Source: Prevotella sp. (GTDB lineage: Bacteria > Bacteroidota > Bacteroidia > Bacteroidales > Bacteroidaceae). Taken from it: a stretch of 64,000 nucleotides of DNA. The position numbers and the translations under genes were made by a program. Below the pieces are notes generated by a model. It worked only from the letters and a program-made list of their open reading frames with translations. It ran no database searches and was not told where the DNA came from. Positions 25,828-34,023 of this stretch are shown piece after piece. The stretch covers positions 19,290 through 83,289 of the forward strand of contig JAFUTI010000008.1 in the NCBI GenBank assembly GCA_017471465.1. The letters are read 5' to 3'. The stretch's first letter is position 1. Every line of letters begins with the position of its first letter.

Positions 25828-27357
25828 TCACAGCGCGAACTTCAGCGTCCGGCCGTTGATGGTCAGGATATACACCTGGCCCTGCTGTAGGGCAATCTTC
25901 CGTGTGCCGTCGTTGATGACGGTGTTCACCACCTGCTGACCATCGCTGCCGTAGATGATGCAGCGGCTCTGCGGTTCGGTATTGCTGATGATAATGCCGT
26001 CGCTAACCACCTTGATGTCTGCCTGCGAACGGGTGGCGGCCCTTGCATCTGACGGTGCCCCCTCTTCGTAGACGATGATGATTGAGGTGTCGCCCGTGAT
26101 GACTGGCGTCACGAAAGTACCGTCTTCAGCAAGTCTTGATGTCACATAGCGGCCGTCCATGAAGATGTTGCTAATCTTCCATCCCTCTTCAGCCGTAAAG
26201 TTCAGCGTCTGCTCGGCGCCCTGCTTCACCTTGATCTTTGTGTATCCGCTACGGCTGTCATTCACCGTCAGCCAGGCGAACACCTCGGGCTCCGGCTCTT
26301 TCACGGACATACCGTAAACTACCAAATCGTGTGCCGGCATCGTTGCGGGGTAAGTGTACCAGGTGACGGTATTCCCTTCGTTGTCCTTTGTTGGCGCTGT
26401 TATCTGGCTGCCGTAAGCTATGTTTTGTACAGACAGTTCTTTGTTGTCTACAATAAATGTCAGGCGGTACTTGGCCGTTTCGCCAGTCATAATTGGCGAA
26501 ATTCCATTCCAACTGAGTGTGGCAGTGGCAACGTCAGAGTTGTCATAGCCAGTTTTGGTGGCATAGACACTGACTGTATAGGTCGCTGTCAGGGGAACTG
26601 TCGCATCATAATGTTTCTTAATGTCTGTATTCGTTATCTCCGACACATAATCAACTCCTTCTGTCTCACAATCAAACCTCAATTGCCCATCCTTACATGA
26701 TATTGTCGGTGTAGCACACTTTGGCGTCTCGGGAATCTCTCCACCATCGATGGCAACAATATTCTTAAAGCTGCTCCAAGGAGCTGTAGTTTTGTACGCA
26801 TTAACGGAGGCTGCAGGTACATGCAAGGTTGCGTATTCAATATATGAGCCATTAAATATACTGCTTTTCGCATTTGGAACATTCTCTGCCAAACAAGTAA
26901 CGTCTGCGAGATTTTGACAATTGCTAAAGGCTTCAGCATCAATTGTTTTTACATTACTTCCAATAGTCAATGATGTCAGGCCGCTGCAATCATAGAAAGC
27001 ATAAGCGCCAATTGATGTCACGCTGTTGGGGATATTGACGAAGGTCAGGCCGCTGCAGCCAGAGAAAGCATAACCACCAATTGTTGTCACGCTGTTGCCG
27101 ATGGTGACGGAGGTCAGGCCGCTGCAACCACGGAAAGCATTACTACCAATTGATGTCACGCTGTACTCTACGTTATTATAGCTGACAGACTCGGGGATTG
27201 CAATGTTTCCTGTGTATGAATTAGGATCTTTAGTAACCTCGGCATAATTATCGTTCTTGGCTATTAGAGTGTAATAGATGCCGTCAATTTCCACGGCGTC
27301 AGCGTTTGCCACCATAGGCAGTATAATAAATATGATAAGGAATAATTGCTTTTTCAT
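25828..27357 (-). CDS. BspA-like leucine-rich-repeat surface protein
   Basis: A 509-residue protein; the start [19 protein letters not shown] gives a signal peptide preceded by AGGAG, and is preferred to a start 27 bp upstream. Residues about 55-165 contain LRR_5 (BspA/TpLRR) repeats of about 23 residues built on [20 protein letters not shown]. Then come Ig-like and repeat segments with [20 protein letters not shown], and a C-terminal part ([13 protein letters not shown] to [13 protein letters not shown]) resembling a sorting tail. BspA proteins mediate adhesion to host or bacterial surfaces. The repeats are nearly identical in DNA (69-bp period around 26965-27165), implying recent duplication or homogenisation. 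Confidence 0.85.
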   Translation of the reverse strand: MKKQLFLIIFIILPMVANADAVEIDGIYYTLIAKNDNYAEVTKDPNSYTGNIAIPESVSYNNVEYSVTSIGSNAFRGCSGLTSVTIGNSVTTIGGYAFSGCSGLTFVNIPNSVTSIGAYAFYDCSGLTSLTIGSNVKTIDAEAFSNCQNLADVTCLAENVPNAKSSIFNGSYIEYATLHVPAASVNAYKTTAPWSSFKNIVAIDGGEIPETPKCATPTISCKDGQLRFDCETEGVDYVSEITNTDIKKHYDATVPLTATYTVSVYATKTGYDNSDVATATLSWNGISPIMTGETAKYRLTFIVDNKELSVQNIAYGSQITAPTKDNEGNTVTWYTYPATMPAHDLVVYGMSVKEPEPEVFAWLTVNDSRSGYTKIKVKQGAEQTLNFTAEEGWKISNIFMDGRYVTSRLAEDGTFVTPVITGDTSIIIVYEEGAPSDARAATRSQADIKVVSDGIIISNTEPQSRCIIYGSDGQQVVNTVINDGTRKIALQQGQVYILTINGRTLKFAL

Positions 27358-27420
27358 AATTGCTCCTAATATTTTTGTTTCCACAATGTTTTTTTATATG
27401 AGTAACGTATCATTTATAAC

Positions 27421-27621
27421 TCAATCAATTATAATATCGTTCCGATGCTGTAGTTCTTTTCGTACGATTTCACGCTCTTGGTCTGTCAGAGATGATGTTT
27501 CGAAACTTTCTGTGAAAATTCGAAAACAATCAGAATCAAGATGACCAGCAACCTTAACAATTTTCTCGCCAAGGTGAATTTCTATTAAATCCCCCTTTCT
27601 AACAAAATTGACCTTATCCAT
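27421..27621 (-). CDS. Small hypothetical protein
   Basis: A 66-residue reading frame starting MDKVNFVRKGDLIEIHLGEK and ending in a charged helix with a final ...NDIIID. Composition is protein-like and AT-rich compared with most genes here. No promoter or clear ribosome-binding site is seen, and no family is recognised. It lies between the ncRNA terminator and the BspA-like gene. Confidence 0.4.
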   Translation of the reverse strand: MDKVNFVRKGDLIEIHLGEKIVKVAGHLDSDCFRIFTESFETSSLTDQEREIVRKELQHRNDIIID

Positions 27622-27684
27622 AATCTATATTATTTATTATCAGTGTTCCCTTCCTGATAGATTAGAGTTATATGGCTAATATAT

Positions 27685-27723
27685 AAAAAGAGCGTGGGAA
27701 TCTACCTGTTACTCGTCCCACGC
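27685..27723 (-). terminator. Terminator of the candidate ncRNA
   Basis: GCGTGGG (27717-27723 read on the minus strand) pairs with CCCACGC (27692-27698), then TCTTTTTATA on the minus strand. Confidence 0.7.
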
Positions 27724-27963
27724 ATCGAGGCTCTGGCATCGCCTTGAATGTTGAACGAGCAACGCCGAAGCCCACGCCGATATGTATATATACGACAATG
27801 TCGGATACTACATACCCATAGGCGTCATTGTTGCGTTGTTCTTGACATTCAGTTTGGAACTGCCAGATTCCGATGCGTCAAGCACAAAGTGCAGATAACG
27901 CTTTTCCTATATATAGGTCTCCACCCAAATGTCCCACGTCATGCGGGGCTTCGGTATGAAGAC
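27685..27963 (-). ncRNA. Candidate structured non-coding RNA, about 280 nt
   Basis: A minus-strand TATCTTTG promoter (27968-27975) is followed by a gene-free segment rich in complementary arms and closed by a terminator hairpin with T run at 27685-27723. A 9-bp long-range stem joins 27946-27954 with 27765-27773 (GGGCTTCGG/CCGAAGCCC). Inside are a two-part hairpin at 27875-27901 (GCGT/ACGC around GCAC/GTGC), a stem at 27850-27862 (CAGTT/AACTG) and an ACAATG/CATTGT pairing. No convincing reading frame occupies it. I cannot assign it to a known RNA family; 6S RNA, RNase P, tmRNA and SRP RNA hallmarks were not seen. Confidence 0.55.
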
Positions 27964-28003
27964 GCAGCAAAGATAGCAAATAAATCTGAAAGTTCCAAGA
28001 AAA
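27961..28003. repeat. 43-bp promoter repeat, copy 1
   Basis: Identical over 43 bp to 28775-28817. It contains the TATCTTTG element (27968-27975) that would drive the ncRNA, plus about 28 bp upstream of it including the -33 region. Confidence 0.95.
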
Positions 28004-28008
28004 TACAC

Positions 28009-28047
28009 AAAAAAATCTCCGAAGCCGCACTATAGGACTTCGGAGAT
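28009..28047 (-). terminator. Terminator of the MntA/HepT operon
   Basis: A perfect 10-bp stem (ATCTCCGAAG/CTTCGGAGAT) and 13-nt loop, followed on the minus strand by seven T. It ends 6 bp before the ncRNA promoter repeat. Between it and the hepT stop is a further 7-bp stem, GTGATGC/GCATCAC (28054-28060 and 28096-28102). Confidence 0.8.
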
Positions 28048-28115
28048 ATTTGGGTGATGCGAGCTGTGGACTTCTGAAACAATCTCAGCCCATAGGCATC
28101 ACGGTTTTTTTAGGG

Positions 28116-28472
28116 TTATGTTACACTATTTAATTCCTCAATATATTGAGAAATCTGTTGCTTTAGCAACGGTAAGTCATTGGTGTAGGTTTCCCAAATT
28201 AACGTTGCATTTGTCGTGATATAGCCATGTACTAATACATTTCGCATATCTACGATATCACGCCAAGGCACCTCCAGATGGTTGTCGCGGAATTCTTTGG
28301 TCAGAAGATTGGCCGCTTCACCTAATATCATGATGTTATAGACGACGGCATGAAAACACATTATGTTTGCTTTCATGTCTTCGAACGACTTCCCATTGAG
28401 ATAGTCATTAATGTGCTCTATGCACTCGTCAATATGGCGAAGACGATCAATGTCTCTAATTGCTTCTCTCAT
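28116..28472 (-). CDS. hepT: HepT-like toxin (HEPN/DUF86 RNase)
   Basis: A 118-residue alpha-helical HEPN protein. The catalytic Rx4-6H motif is RNVLVH followed by GY (RNVLVHGY), as in HepT RNases that cleave RNA or tRNA. Family length is normal. It overlaps the upstream mntA gene by 17 bp, the usual order antitoxin then toxin. In characterised pairs MntA poly-AMPylates a tyrosine near the HEPN active site to silence the toxin; the Tyr directly after the HG of the motif fits that scheme by inference. Confidence 0.88.
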   Translation of the reverse strand: MREAIRDIDRLRHIDECIEHINDYLNGKSFEDMKANIMCFHAVVYNIMILGEAANLLTKEFRDNHLEVPWRDIVDMRNVLVHGYITTNATLIWETYTNDLPLLKQQISQYIEELNSVT

Positions 28473-28755
28473 AAATCACTTTTAAGTCGCGGTTTGCAGT
28501 AATCTGCGCAGCAGGACGAAGGGTGCCTTCTTCTACGAGGTCGACTTTGCGTCCCAGTCTTTCTTCCAGTTCGCGGTGCATACGTACAAACGCAAACAGA
28601 CCTATGGGGAGACTACGATCGAATTTCACAATTAAGTCTACGTCGCTGTCTTCGCGCTCCTCGCCGCGCGCATAGGAGCCAAAGAGCCATGCCTTCAGGA
28701 CGGGTTGTGTCTTGAAGTATTCGGCTATCAGTTCTGTCATTGTCTGCTGGCTCAT
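28456..28755 (-). CDS. mntA: MntA-like antitoxin nucleotidyltransferase
   Basis: A 99-residue minimal nucleotidyltransferase with GSYARGEEREDSDVDL, the GSx10DxD signature that binds ATP and metal. The start MSQQTMTELIAEYF at 28755 is preferred because the promoter at 28782-28789 lies inside any longer reading; a second ATG 15 bp later is possible. It forms a two-gene toxin-antitoxin unit with hepT, a type known in phage defence and plasmid maintenance. Its promoter is a perfect 43-bp copy of that of the neighbouring ncRNA. Confidence 0.88.
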   Translation of the reverse strand: MSQQTMTELIAEYFKTQPVLKAWLFGSYARGEEREDSDVDLIVKFDRSLPIGLFAFVRMHRELEERLGRKVDLVEEGTLRPAAQITANRDLKVIYERSN

Positions 28756-28774
28756 ATTCCGTACTGTTTGAGAT

Positions 28775-28817
28775 GACGCAGCAAAGATAGCAAATAAATC
28801 TGAAAGTTCCAAGAAAA
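28775..28817. repeat. 43-bp promoter repeat, copy 2
   Basis: Identical to 27961-28003, with TATCTTTG on the minus strand at 28782-28789 located 26 nt before the mntA start. Confidence 0.95.
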
Positions 28818-28837
28818 AGGGGCAAAAAGTTTTGTTT

Positions 28838-28970
28838 CGCGCGTGCGTGATATATAGTTGTTACAAGCAAAAATGAACCCTCACCTCCCGCACCTCTCAC
28901 ACCTACGTCGGGTGTGGGAGGTGTGGGAGGTGAGGGTTGTATTTCTGTTTCACAATATATACGCGCGCGA
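28838..28970. repeat. Palindromic repeat element
   Basis: Arms of 28 bp (28876-28903 and 28911-28938) around a 7-nt loop pair fully if two G-U wobbles are allowed, and the wobbles occur only in plus-strand RNA. The right arm is three copies of a 9-bp unit (GGTGTGGGA, GGTGTGGGA, GGTGAGGGT). The outer flanks are also imperfect inverted repeats (CGCGCGTGCGTGATATAT on the left, ATATATACGCGCGCG on the right). It looks like a REP or MITE-like element next to the toxin-antitoxin promoter. Confidence 0.75.
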
Positions 28971-29004
28971 CCGTGACGGTTTCACCACACGCCTATATTT
29001 TTTC

Positions 29005-29039
29005 ACGAGAGGCCGTGAGAGATTTACGAGAGGCCGTGA
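29005..29039. repeat. 14-bp direct repeat
   Basis: ACGAGAGGCCGTGA occurs at 29005-29018 and 29026-29039, 21 bp apart, in the gap between the palindromic element and the peptidase gene. Role unknown. Confidence 0.7.
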
Positions 29040-29057
29040 CGTTTTTGTGAGCGGACG

Positions 29058-31133
29058 CTATTTTCTGATTTCCTGAAGCAGGCGGTCGGCATGTCCCCAA
29101 CGGTCCATCATGAAGAGGACGTAGCGGATGTCGACGCCTATGCAGCGGGCCAATTCGGTGTCGTAGAAGATGTCGCTGGAGAGCGAATCCCAGTTGCCGT
29201 CAAAGGCGAGGCCGATGAGACGGTTGCGGCCGTCGAACATCGGCGAACCGCTATTACCGCCGGTGATGTCGTTGGTGGTGAGGAAGCAGAGGGGCATGTC
29301 GCCGGCCTCTTGCATGAGTGTCAGCATCTCGGGCTGCACCTTATAATCCTCGATGGAATCGCCCTTTTTCATCTTTGCCACCATGCTGGGGGCTGTCGTG
29401 CGGAAGCCCGACCGCCAGTTGCCTAAACGGTACTCTTTCACCTGCCCGTAACTGAGGCGCATGGTGAAGTTGGCGTCGCTGTAGTGGGGCAGGTTCTCCT
29501 CCATGCGCAGCTTGGCCGCGCAGAGCACGCGTTCCAGATCGGCAATACTGTCGCTCATCTGCATATATTCTTTACGCAGGTCGCCCATGACGGTGGTCAG
29601 GTCGAGTCCGTATTGTACGCCTAAGTCTTTCAGGAACGATTTCTTAAGGGGATAGAATCGCTTGCCTTTCTTCATCAGCTTCGACTTGGCATAGAGATCG
29701 TCGGCATAGCGCTGGCAGTCGCCGCCATACTGCTGGTCGATGGTAGCATAGAAGTCGGGGAGGTATTTCTGGTCGCTGACCTTTTCGCGGTAGTTTCTGA
29801 GCAATGTGCCGAGAATCTCGCGGTCGGTATCGTAGTCCCACGTCTCGCTATTGTCCTTGATATTGATGTGCTGGCGCTTGCCGTGGCCGACGGGTTGTGC
29901 ACCATTATGCACAAACATGGCACGCGTAGAAAGCTCATCAGTGCGACGGAAGGTCTCGCTGAAGTAAATCAGGGCCTTGGCAATTTCCAGACGTTTGGCA
30001 TAGAAGTGCTCCAATAGCTGAAAGTCGAGCTGATCCTTATAGAGCCCTGTGGAGTCCTGCCACTGGCGCAGCAGCTGTTCGAACTGCTGCTTCTGGGCGA
30101 TGAGACCTATCGAGTCGATGCACTTGTTCATACCGATGGAATTCTTCCAGTAGTTAGAGGACTGCGCGTATTTTGAGTCATACTTGATGCGGACAGCCTC
30201 TGAAGCGTCCATGTGGCGCTTCATCACCTCCTGCTTGACGCCGCGCACCTGGGCCCGGATAACATTCTGCTCGTAACGCTCATTGATGCCGTAGCTCGAC
30301 AGGTAGCGTGAGGTTGAGCCAGGATAGCCCATGGTCATCGAGAACGAGCCTTCCTGATAGCCAGCATCCGACACGCGGGCCCAGTACTTGGGATGGTAGG
30401 GCACGTTGTCCTTCGAGTAGTCGGCAGGTCCGCCCGTCTTCGGATCGGCATAGATGCGGAAGACAGAGAAGTCGCACGTCTGGCGCGGCCACATCCAGTT
30501 GTCGGTCTCGCCACCGAACTTGCCCATCGACTTGGGGATGGTAAACACGAGGCGCAGGTCGCGGAAGTCGCGGTAGGTGGTGGCAAAATAGCGGTTGCCC
30601 TCGTAGAAGGGTTTCAGTTCAAAGCGCAGGGTGGAGTCTTGAGCCTTCACCTGCTTCGACATAGCGTTCTCGATGCTGTCGAGATAGATAGTGCGGTCCA
30701 GCAGGCTCATCGCCTCAAAGGCTGGCGTCAGTATCTGTTCGGTGACATCTTTCTGTTCAACCATGAACGAGACGAACATATCCTTGTTGGGCAGCTCCTC
30801 TTCATACGACTTGGCATAAAAGCCGTTAAGCATATAGTCGTGTTCGACGGTGCTGTGCGAACGGATAGCCTCGAAACCGCAGTGGTGGTTGGTAAATACG
30901 AGACCATCGGGTGAGACGACGACGCCCGAGCAGTAGCCTGAGAAGTTGACAACGGCCTTCATAATGGCATCGTCGGCACTGTAAAGCTGCTCATACGGCA
31001 GTTCATAACCATCCAACCGCATCTGTTCGTAGACAGCGTTGGGCAGGTTGTAGAGTGTCCACATACCTTCATCGGCCCTCGCTCCGAGGGCTGCCATACA
31101 AGCAAGAGAGAGAATAATACGTTTTAATTTCAT
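29058..31133 (-). CDS. S46-family dipeptidyl peptidase (DPP7/DPP11 type)
   Basis: A 691-residue periplasmic serine peptidase (signal MKLKRIILSLACMAALGARA). The catalytic His is in VFTNHHCGFEAI and the Ser in GGNSGSPMFDG, both in chymotrypsin-like halves separated by the helical lid typical of S46; MGYPGSTSRYL is also conserved. These enzymes remove dipeptides from peptides imported for amino-acid fermentation. DPP7 prefers hydrophobic and DPP11 acidic P1 residues. The AFDGN segment suggests DPP7-like preference, but this is only a guess. The start codon follows a short region containing an orphan tail of another gene. Confidence 0.9.
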   Translation of the reverse strand: MKLKRIILSLACMAALGARADEGMWTLYNLPNAVYEQMRLDGYELPYEQLYSADDAIMKAVVNFSGYCSGVVVSPDGLVFTNHHCGFEAIRSHSTVEHDYMLNGFYAKSYEEELPNKDMFVSFMVEQKDVTEQILTPAFEAMSLLDRTIYLDSIENAMSKQVKAQDSTLRFELKPFYEGNRYFATTYRDFRDLRLVFTIPKSMGKFGGETDNWMWPRQTCDFSVFRIYADPKTGGPADYSKDNVPYHPKYWARVSDAGYQEGSFSMTMGYPGSTSRYLSSYGINERYEQNVIRAQVRGVKQEVMKRHMDASEAVRIKYDSKYAQSSNYWKNSIGMNKCIDSIGLIAQKQQFEQLLRQWQDSTGLYKDQLDFQLLEHFYAKRLEIAKALIYFSETFRRTDELSTRAMFVHNGAQPVGHGKRQHINIKDNSETWDYDTDREILGTLLRNYREKVSDQKYLPDFYATIDQQYGGDCQRYADDLYAKSKLMKKGKRFYPLKKSFLKDLGVQYGLDLTTVMGDLRKEYMQMSDSIADLERVLCAAKLRMEENLPHYSDANFTMRLSYGQVKEYRLGNWRSGFRTTAPSMVAKMKKGDSIEDYKVQPEMLTLMQEAGDMPLCFLTTNDITGGNSGSPMFDGRNRLIGLAFDGNWDSLSSDIFYDTELARCIGVDIRYVLFMMDRWGHADRLLQEIRK

Positions 31134-31145
31134 AGCTATGATATG

Positions 31146-31222
31146 TTATTTCTTGATAATCTTACGTCCATTGACAATATAAACGCACGGTGCGAGCGTA
31201 CCCTGAACAGCCTTATTTCTTT
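31146..31222 (-). pseudogene. Orphan C-terminal sorting-tail fragment
   Basis: On the minus strand, a frame different from the flippase's reads NKAVQGTLAPCVYIVNGRKI then IKK and TAA (stop at 31146-31148). This is the typical end of a sorting-tail-bearing secreted protein (compare KGLYIVNGKKVFIK at 38140). No protein body precedes it: upstream is the end of the flippase gene. It is best explained as the 3' remnant of a deleted gene, its last codons left between the flippase and the S46 peptidase. Confidence 0.65.
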
Positions 31223-32661
31223 CGGAAGTAGCGTCCTATCACAGGAAGGCCACTGAGTGGCAGGTCACGCTTGATGATCAGTACCAGGAAACAGATGATG
31301 AGCAGGGTGTTGCCCGACAGCTGTGCCCATGCAGGCAGACTGGCCGTGAGATACATCATGAAGGTAAGGACAGCCGTTATGGCAACATAGACGATGATGT
31401 CCTTCATAGGATAGGGAATGGGGTTTTTTATCTGGCCAACAACGTAGCTCAGCATCATCGCCGTGCCGTAACCTGCCACGCCGCCCCAGGCGCAGGCCCA
31501 GTAGCCGTACTCAGGGATGAACAGGATGTTGACGGCGAAGAGCACCAGGCAGCCGGCCAGTGAAAACCAGGCACCATAGATGGTCTTGTCGATAAGCTTG
31601 TACCAGAACGACAGGTTGAAGTAGACACCCATCATAATCTCGGCTGCCATGACAACGGGCACCACGCCCAGTCCCTCGCGGTAGTCGGCACCGATGATAT
31701 ATTGCAAGACAGGCATCCAGCCGACGACACAGAGGAAGGCAAGCAGGGTGAAGATGAGGAAATACTTCATAGCCGCTGCATAGTATTCCGTCTTGTCGGC
31801 ATCCTTCGACTTGGCAAAGACAATAGGCTCATAGGCGTAACGGAAAGCCTGCGTAATCATAGCCATAATCATGGCTATCTTCACGCACGACCCATAGATA
31901 CCAAGCTGCACGTTGGCTTCAGCCTGGTCAGGATAAACCAATGGGAAGATAATCTTGTCGGCTACCTGATTCAAGATACCGGCAATGCCGAGGATGAGGA
32001 TGGGCCATGAGTAGCTGAGCATCTGGCGTAACAGCTGACTGTCGAACCGCCAATGGATGCGGAACAGGTCGGGGATGAAGAACAGCGTGATAAAGCCCGT
32101 GCAAAGCAGATTGATGAAGAAGACGTAGAAGACGGACGTCTTGCCAAGAATGACAAACCAGAACACGTTTAGGAAGATGTTCAGGAAGATGAACAGCAAC
32201 TTCAGCGAGGCAAAGCGGATAGCCCGCTTCTGGAAACGCAGGAAGCTGAAAGGAATGGCCTGCAGGGCGTCGAGGGCTACCACCACGCCCATCATCAGCA
32301 GGTAGTCGGGGTGGGCGGCATAGCCTATGGCACTGCTGACGGACGTTATAAAGCCGAAGAGCAACAGCAGGAAGACGGCAGTGAGTGAGGCGACGACAGC
32401 CATCGCTGTCGAGAACACCGTGTCGGGCTTGCTGCGGTCATCGTTAGCAAAGCGAAACAGCGTGGTCTCCATACCGAACGTCAACAGCACGAGTATGAGT
32501 GCCGTGTAGGCATAGACGTTGGTACTCACACCATAGTCGCCCGAGTCCTTGGGCATATAGTGTGTGTAGAGTGGTACGAGCAGGTAGTTCAGGAATCTGC
32601 CTACTATACTTGACAGACCGTAGATGGCAGTGTCTTTAGCAAGAGATTTTAAGTTTGCCAT
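31213..32661 (-). CDS. Polysaccharide flippase (MATE/Wzx-like)
   Basis: A 482-residue polytopic inner-membrane protein with about 14 hydrophobic segments, beginning MANLKSLAKDTAIYGLSSIV and ending in a basic RYFRKK tail. The start resembles oligosaccharide flippases of the polysaccharide biosynthesis (PF01943-like) family, which move lipid-linked glycans across the inner membrane. No glycosyltransferases lie next to it, so the glycan is unknown. It starts 3 bp after the SpmAB gene stop and is probably co-transcribed with it from 33907. Confidence 0.85.
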   Translation of the reverse strand: MANLKSLAKDTAIYGLSSIVGRFLNYLLVPLYTHYMPKDSGDYGVSTNVYAYTALILVLLTFGMETTLFRFANDDRSKPDTVFSTAMAVVASLTAVFLLLLFGFITSVSSAIGYAAHPDYLLMMGVVVALDALQAIPFSFLRFQKRAIRFASLKLLFIFLNIFLNVFWFVILGKTSVFYVFFINLLCTGFITLFFIPDLFRIHWRFDSQLLRQMLSYSWPILILGIAGILNQVADKIIFPLVYPDQAEANVQLGIYGSCVKIAMIMAMITQAFRYAYEPIVFAKSKDADKTEYYAAAMKYFLIFTLLAFLCVVGWMPVLQYIIGADYREGLGVVPVVMAAEIMMGVYFNLSFWYKLIDKTIYGAWFSLAGCLVLFAVNILFIPEYGYWACAWGGVAGYGTAMMLSYVVGQIKNPIPYPMKDIIVYVAITAVLTFMMYLTASLPAWAQLSGNTLLIICFLVLIIKRDLPLSGLPVIGRYFRKK

Positions 32662-32664
32662 AAT

Positions 32665-33897
32665 TTATCCGAAGAACAAATAGCAAATAGCAATGGCAGA
32701 GATGATACCTGCAAGGTCGGCCAGCAGACCGCAGGCCACGGCATGACGCGTATAACGGATGCCGACACTACCGAAGTAGACGGCGAGGATGTAGAAAGTG
32801 GTGTCAGTGCTGCCTTGGAAGATACAACTGAGACGCCCTACGAACGAGTCGGCTCCGAAAGTGGTCATGGCATCGACCATCATGCCACGGGCGCCACTGC
32901 CTGAGAGCGGTTTCATCAGGGCCGTGGGCAGGGCTCCCACGAAATCACTGTTCATGCCCGTCATCTCAACGCCCCATTGGATGCCACTGATAAGCATGTC
33001 CATAGCTCCAGAGGCACGGAACACGCCGATGCCAACAAGGATGGCGATGAGATAGGGGATAATTCGCACGGCAGTGGAAAAGCCGTCCTTTGCACCTTCG
33101 ATGAAAGCATCGTAGACGTTGACTTTTTTACGCATACCCGCCAGGATAAAACCTACAATAATACTCATCAACAGAATATTGGCTACGGTAGTGCTCACGC
33201 GGTTCATCATGTCGGGCGGTAACTGGGAAAAGCCCCAGATGACGGCAGCCACCAAAGCACAGGCGCCACCCAAGGTCAGTAACAGTGTGCGGCTCAGCAG
33301 ATTAATGCGCTGGTAGAGCGACGTGACAATGATGCCGGCCAGTGTCGAGAAGAATGTGGCCAGGAGTATGGGGATAAAAACGTCTGTCGGCTGGGCGGCA
33401 CCCATCTGTGCACGGTAGACGAGAATGCTGACGGGGATAAGTGTGAGTCCGCTGGTGTTCAACACAAGGAACATGATCATGGTGTTCGACGCCGTGTCTT
33501 TTTTCGTGTTGAGTTCTTGCATCTGCTCCATCGCTTTCAGACCGAGCGGCGTGGCTGCATTGTCGAGTCCCAGCATGTTGGCAGCGATATTCATAAAGAT
33601 ACTGCCTGTGACGGGATGCCCCTTGGGAATTTCCGGGAAGAGTTTGGTGAACACGGGCGACAACAGCCGAGCCAGCACATTTACGACACCACCACGCTCG
33701 CCAATCTTCATTATGCCGAGCCAGAGGGCAAGAACGCCGGTAAGGCCCAACGATATTTCAAAGGCCGTCTTCGACGATGAGAACGTCGAGTCCATCATGG
33801 CCGGAAAGACGTCGAAATCGCCAAAAAATATAAGCTTCACCAATGCGATAACAAACGCGATGAGAAAAAAAGCTATCCAAATATAATTCAGTACCAT
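32665..33897 (-). CDS. SpmA-SpmB fusion (nucleoside recognition/Gate domains)
   Basis: A 410-residue inner-membrane protein. The N-terminal half (about 1-200) resembles spore maturation protein A (GLDNAATPLGLKAMEQMQEL) and the C-terminal half (about 215-410) resembles SpmB (GMMVDAMTTFGADSFVGRL, IFQGSTDTTFYILAVYFG). Fused SpmAB occurs in non-sporing Bacteroidetes; the function is unknown, with a transport or envelope role presumed. The start at 33897 is set by the TACCTTTG promoter only 9 nt upstream; a longer reading to 33969 would run through promoter and terminator. Confidence 0.87.
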   Translation of the reverse strand: MVLNYIWIAFFLIAFVIALVKLIFFGDFDVFPAMMDSTFSSSKTAFEISLGLTGVLALWLGIMKIGERGGVVNVLARLLSPVFTKLFPEIPKGHPVTGSIFMNIAANMLGLDNAATPLGLKAMEQMQELNTKKDTASNTMIMFLVLNTSGLTLIPVSILVYRAQMGAAQPTDVFIPILLATFFSTLAGIIVTSLYQRINLLSRTLLLTLGGACALVAAVIWGFSQLPPDMMNRVSTTVANILLMSIIVGFILAGMRKKVNVYDAFIEGAKDGFSTAVRIIPYLIAILVGIGVFRASGAMDMLISGIQWGVEMTGMNSDFVGALPTALMKPLSGSGARGMMVDAMTTFGADSFVGRLSCIFQGSTDTTFYILAVYFGSVGIRYTRHAVACGLLADLAGIISAIAICYLFFG

Positions 33898-33906
33898 AAC
33901 AGTGTG

Positions 33907-33914
33907 CAAAGGTA
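33907..33914 (-). promoter_or_regulatory. -7 element for the spmAB-flippase operon
   Basis: TACCTTTG on the minus strand, ending 9 nt before the start codon. Confidence 0.75.
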
Positions 33915-33949
33915 CGGCTTTTTTGTTGTAACAGCAAAAAAAACGGCGT

Positions 33950-33982
33950 AAAAAAAAGAGCGACTGCATCGCGCAGTCGCTC
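33950..33982 (-). terminator. Rho-independent terminator of the first LruC gene
   Basis: A perfect 10-bp stem GAGCGACTGC/GCAGTCGCTC with 5-nt loop, followed on the minus strand by eight T. It sits between the LruC lipoprotein stop (34024) and the spmAB promoter. Confidence 0.88.
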
Positions 33983-34023
33983 TTCCATTTAGAAATGTTG
34001 TTATTTGAGTATTTGATGTGTCA

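Noticed and set aside
27748-28035. 95-codon plus-strand frame
   Set aside because: It lies opposite the structured RNA and across its promoter and the hepT terminator; composition is not protein-like.
28054-28110. Plus-strand terminator (GTGATGC/GCATCAC followed by a T run)
   Set aside because: The stem is only 7 bp with a 35-nt loop, and no plus-strand gene ends there; the minus-strand terminator beside it is much stronger.
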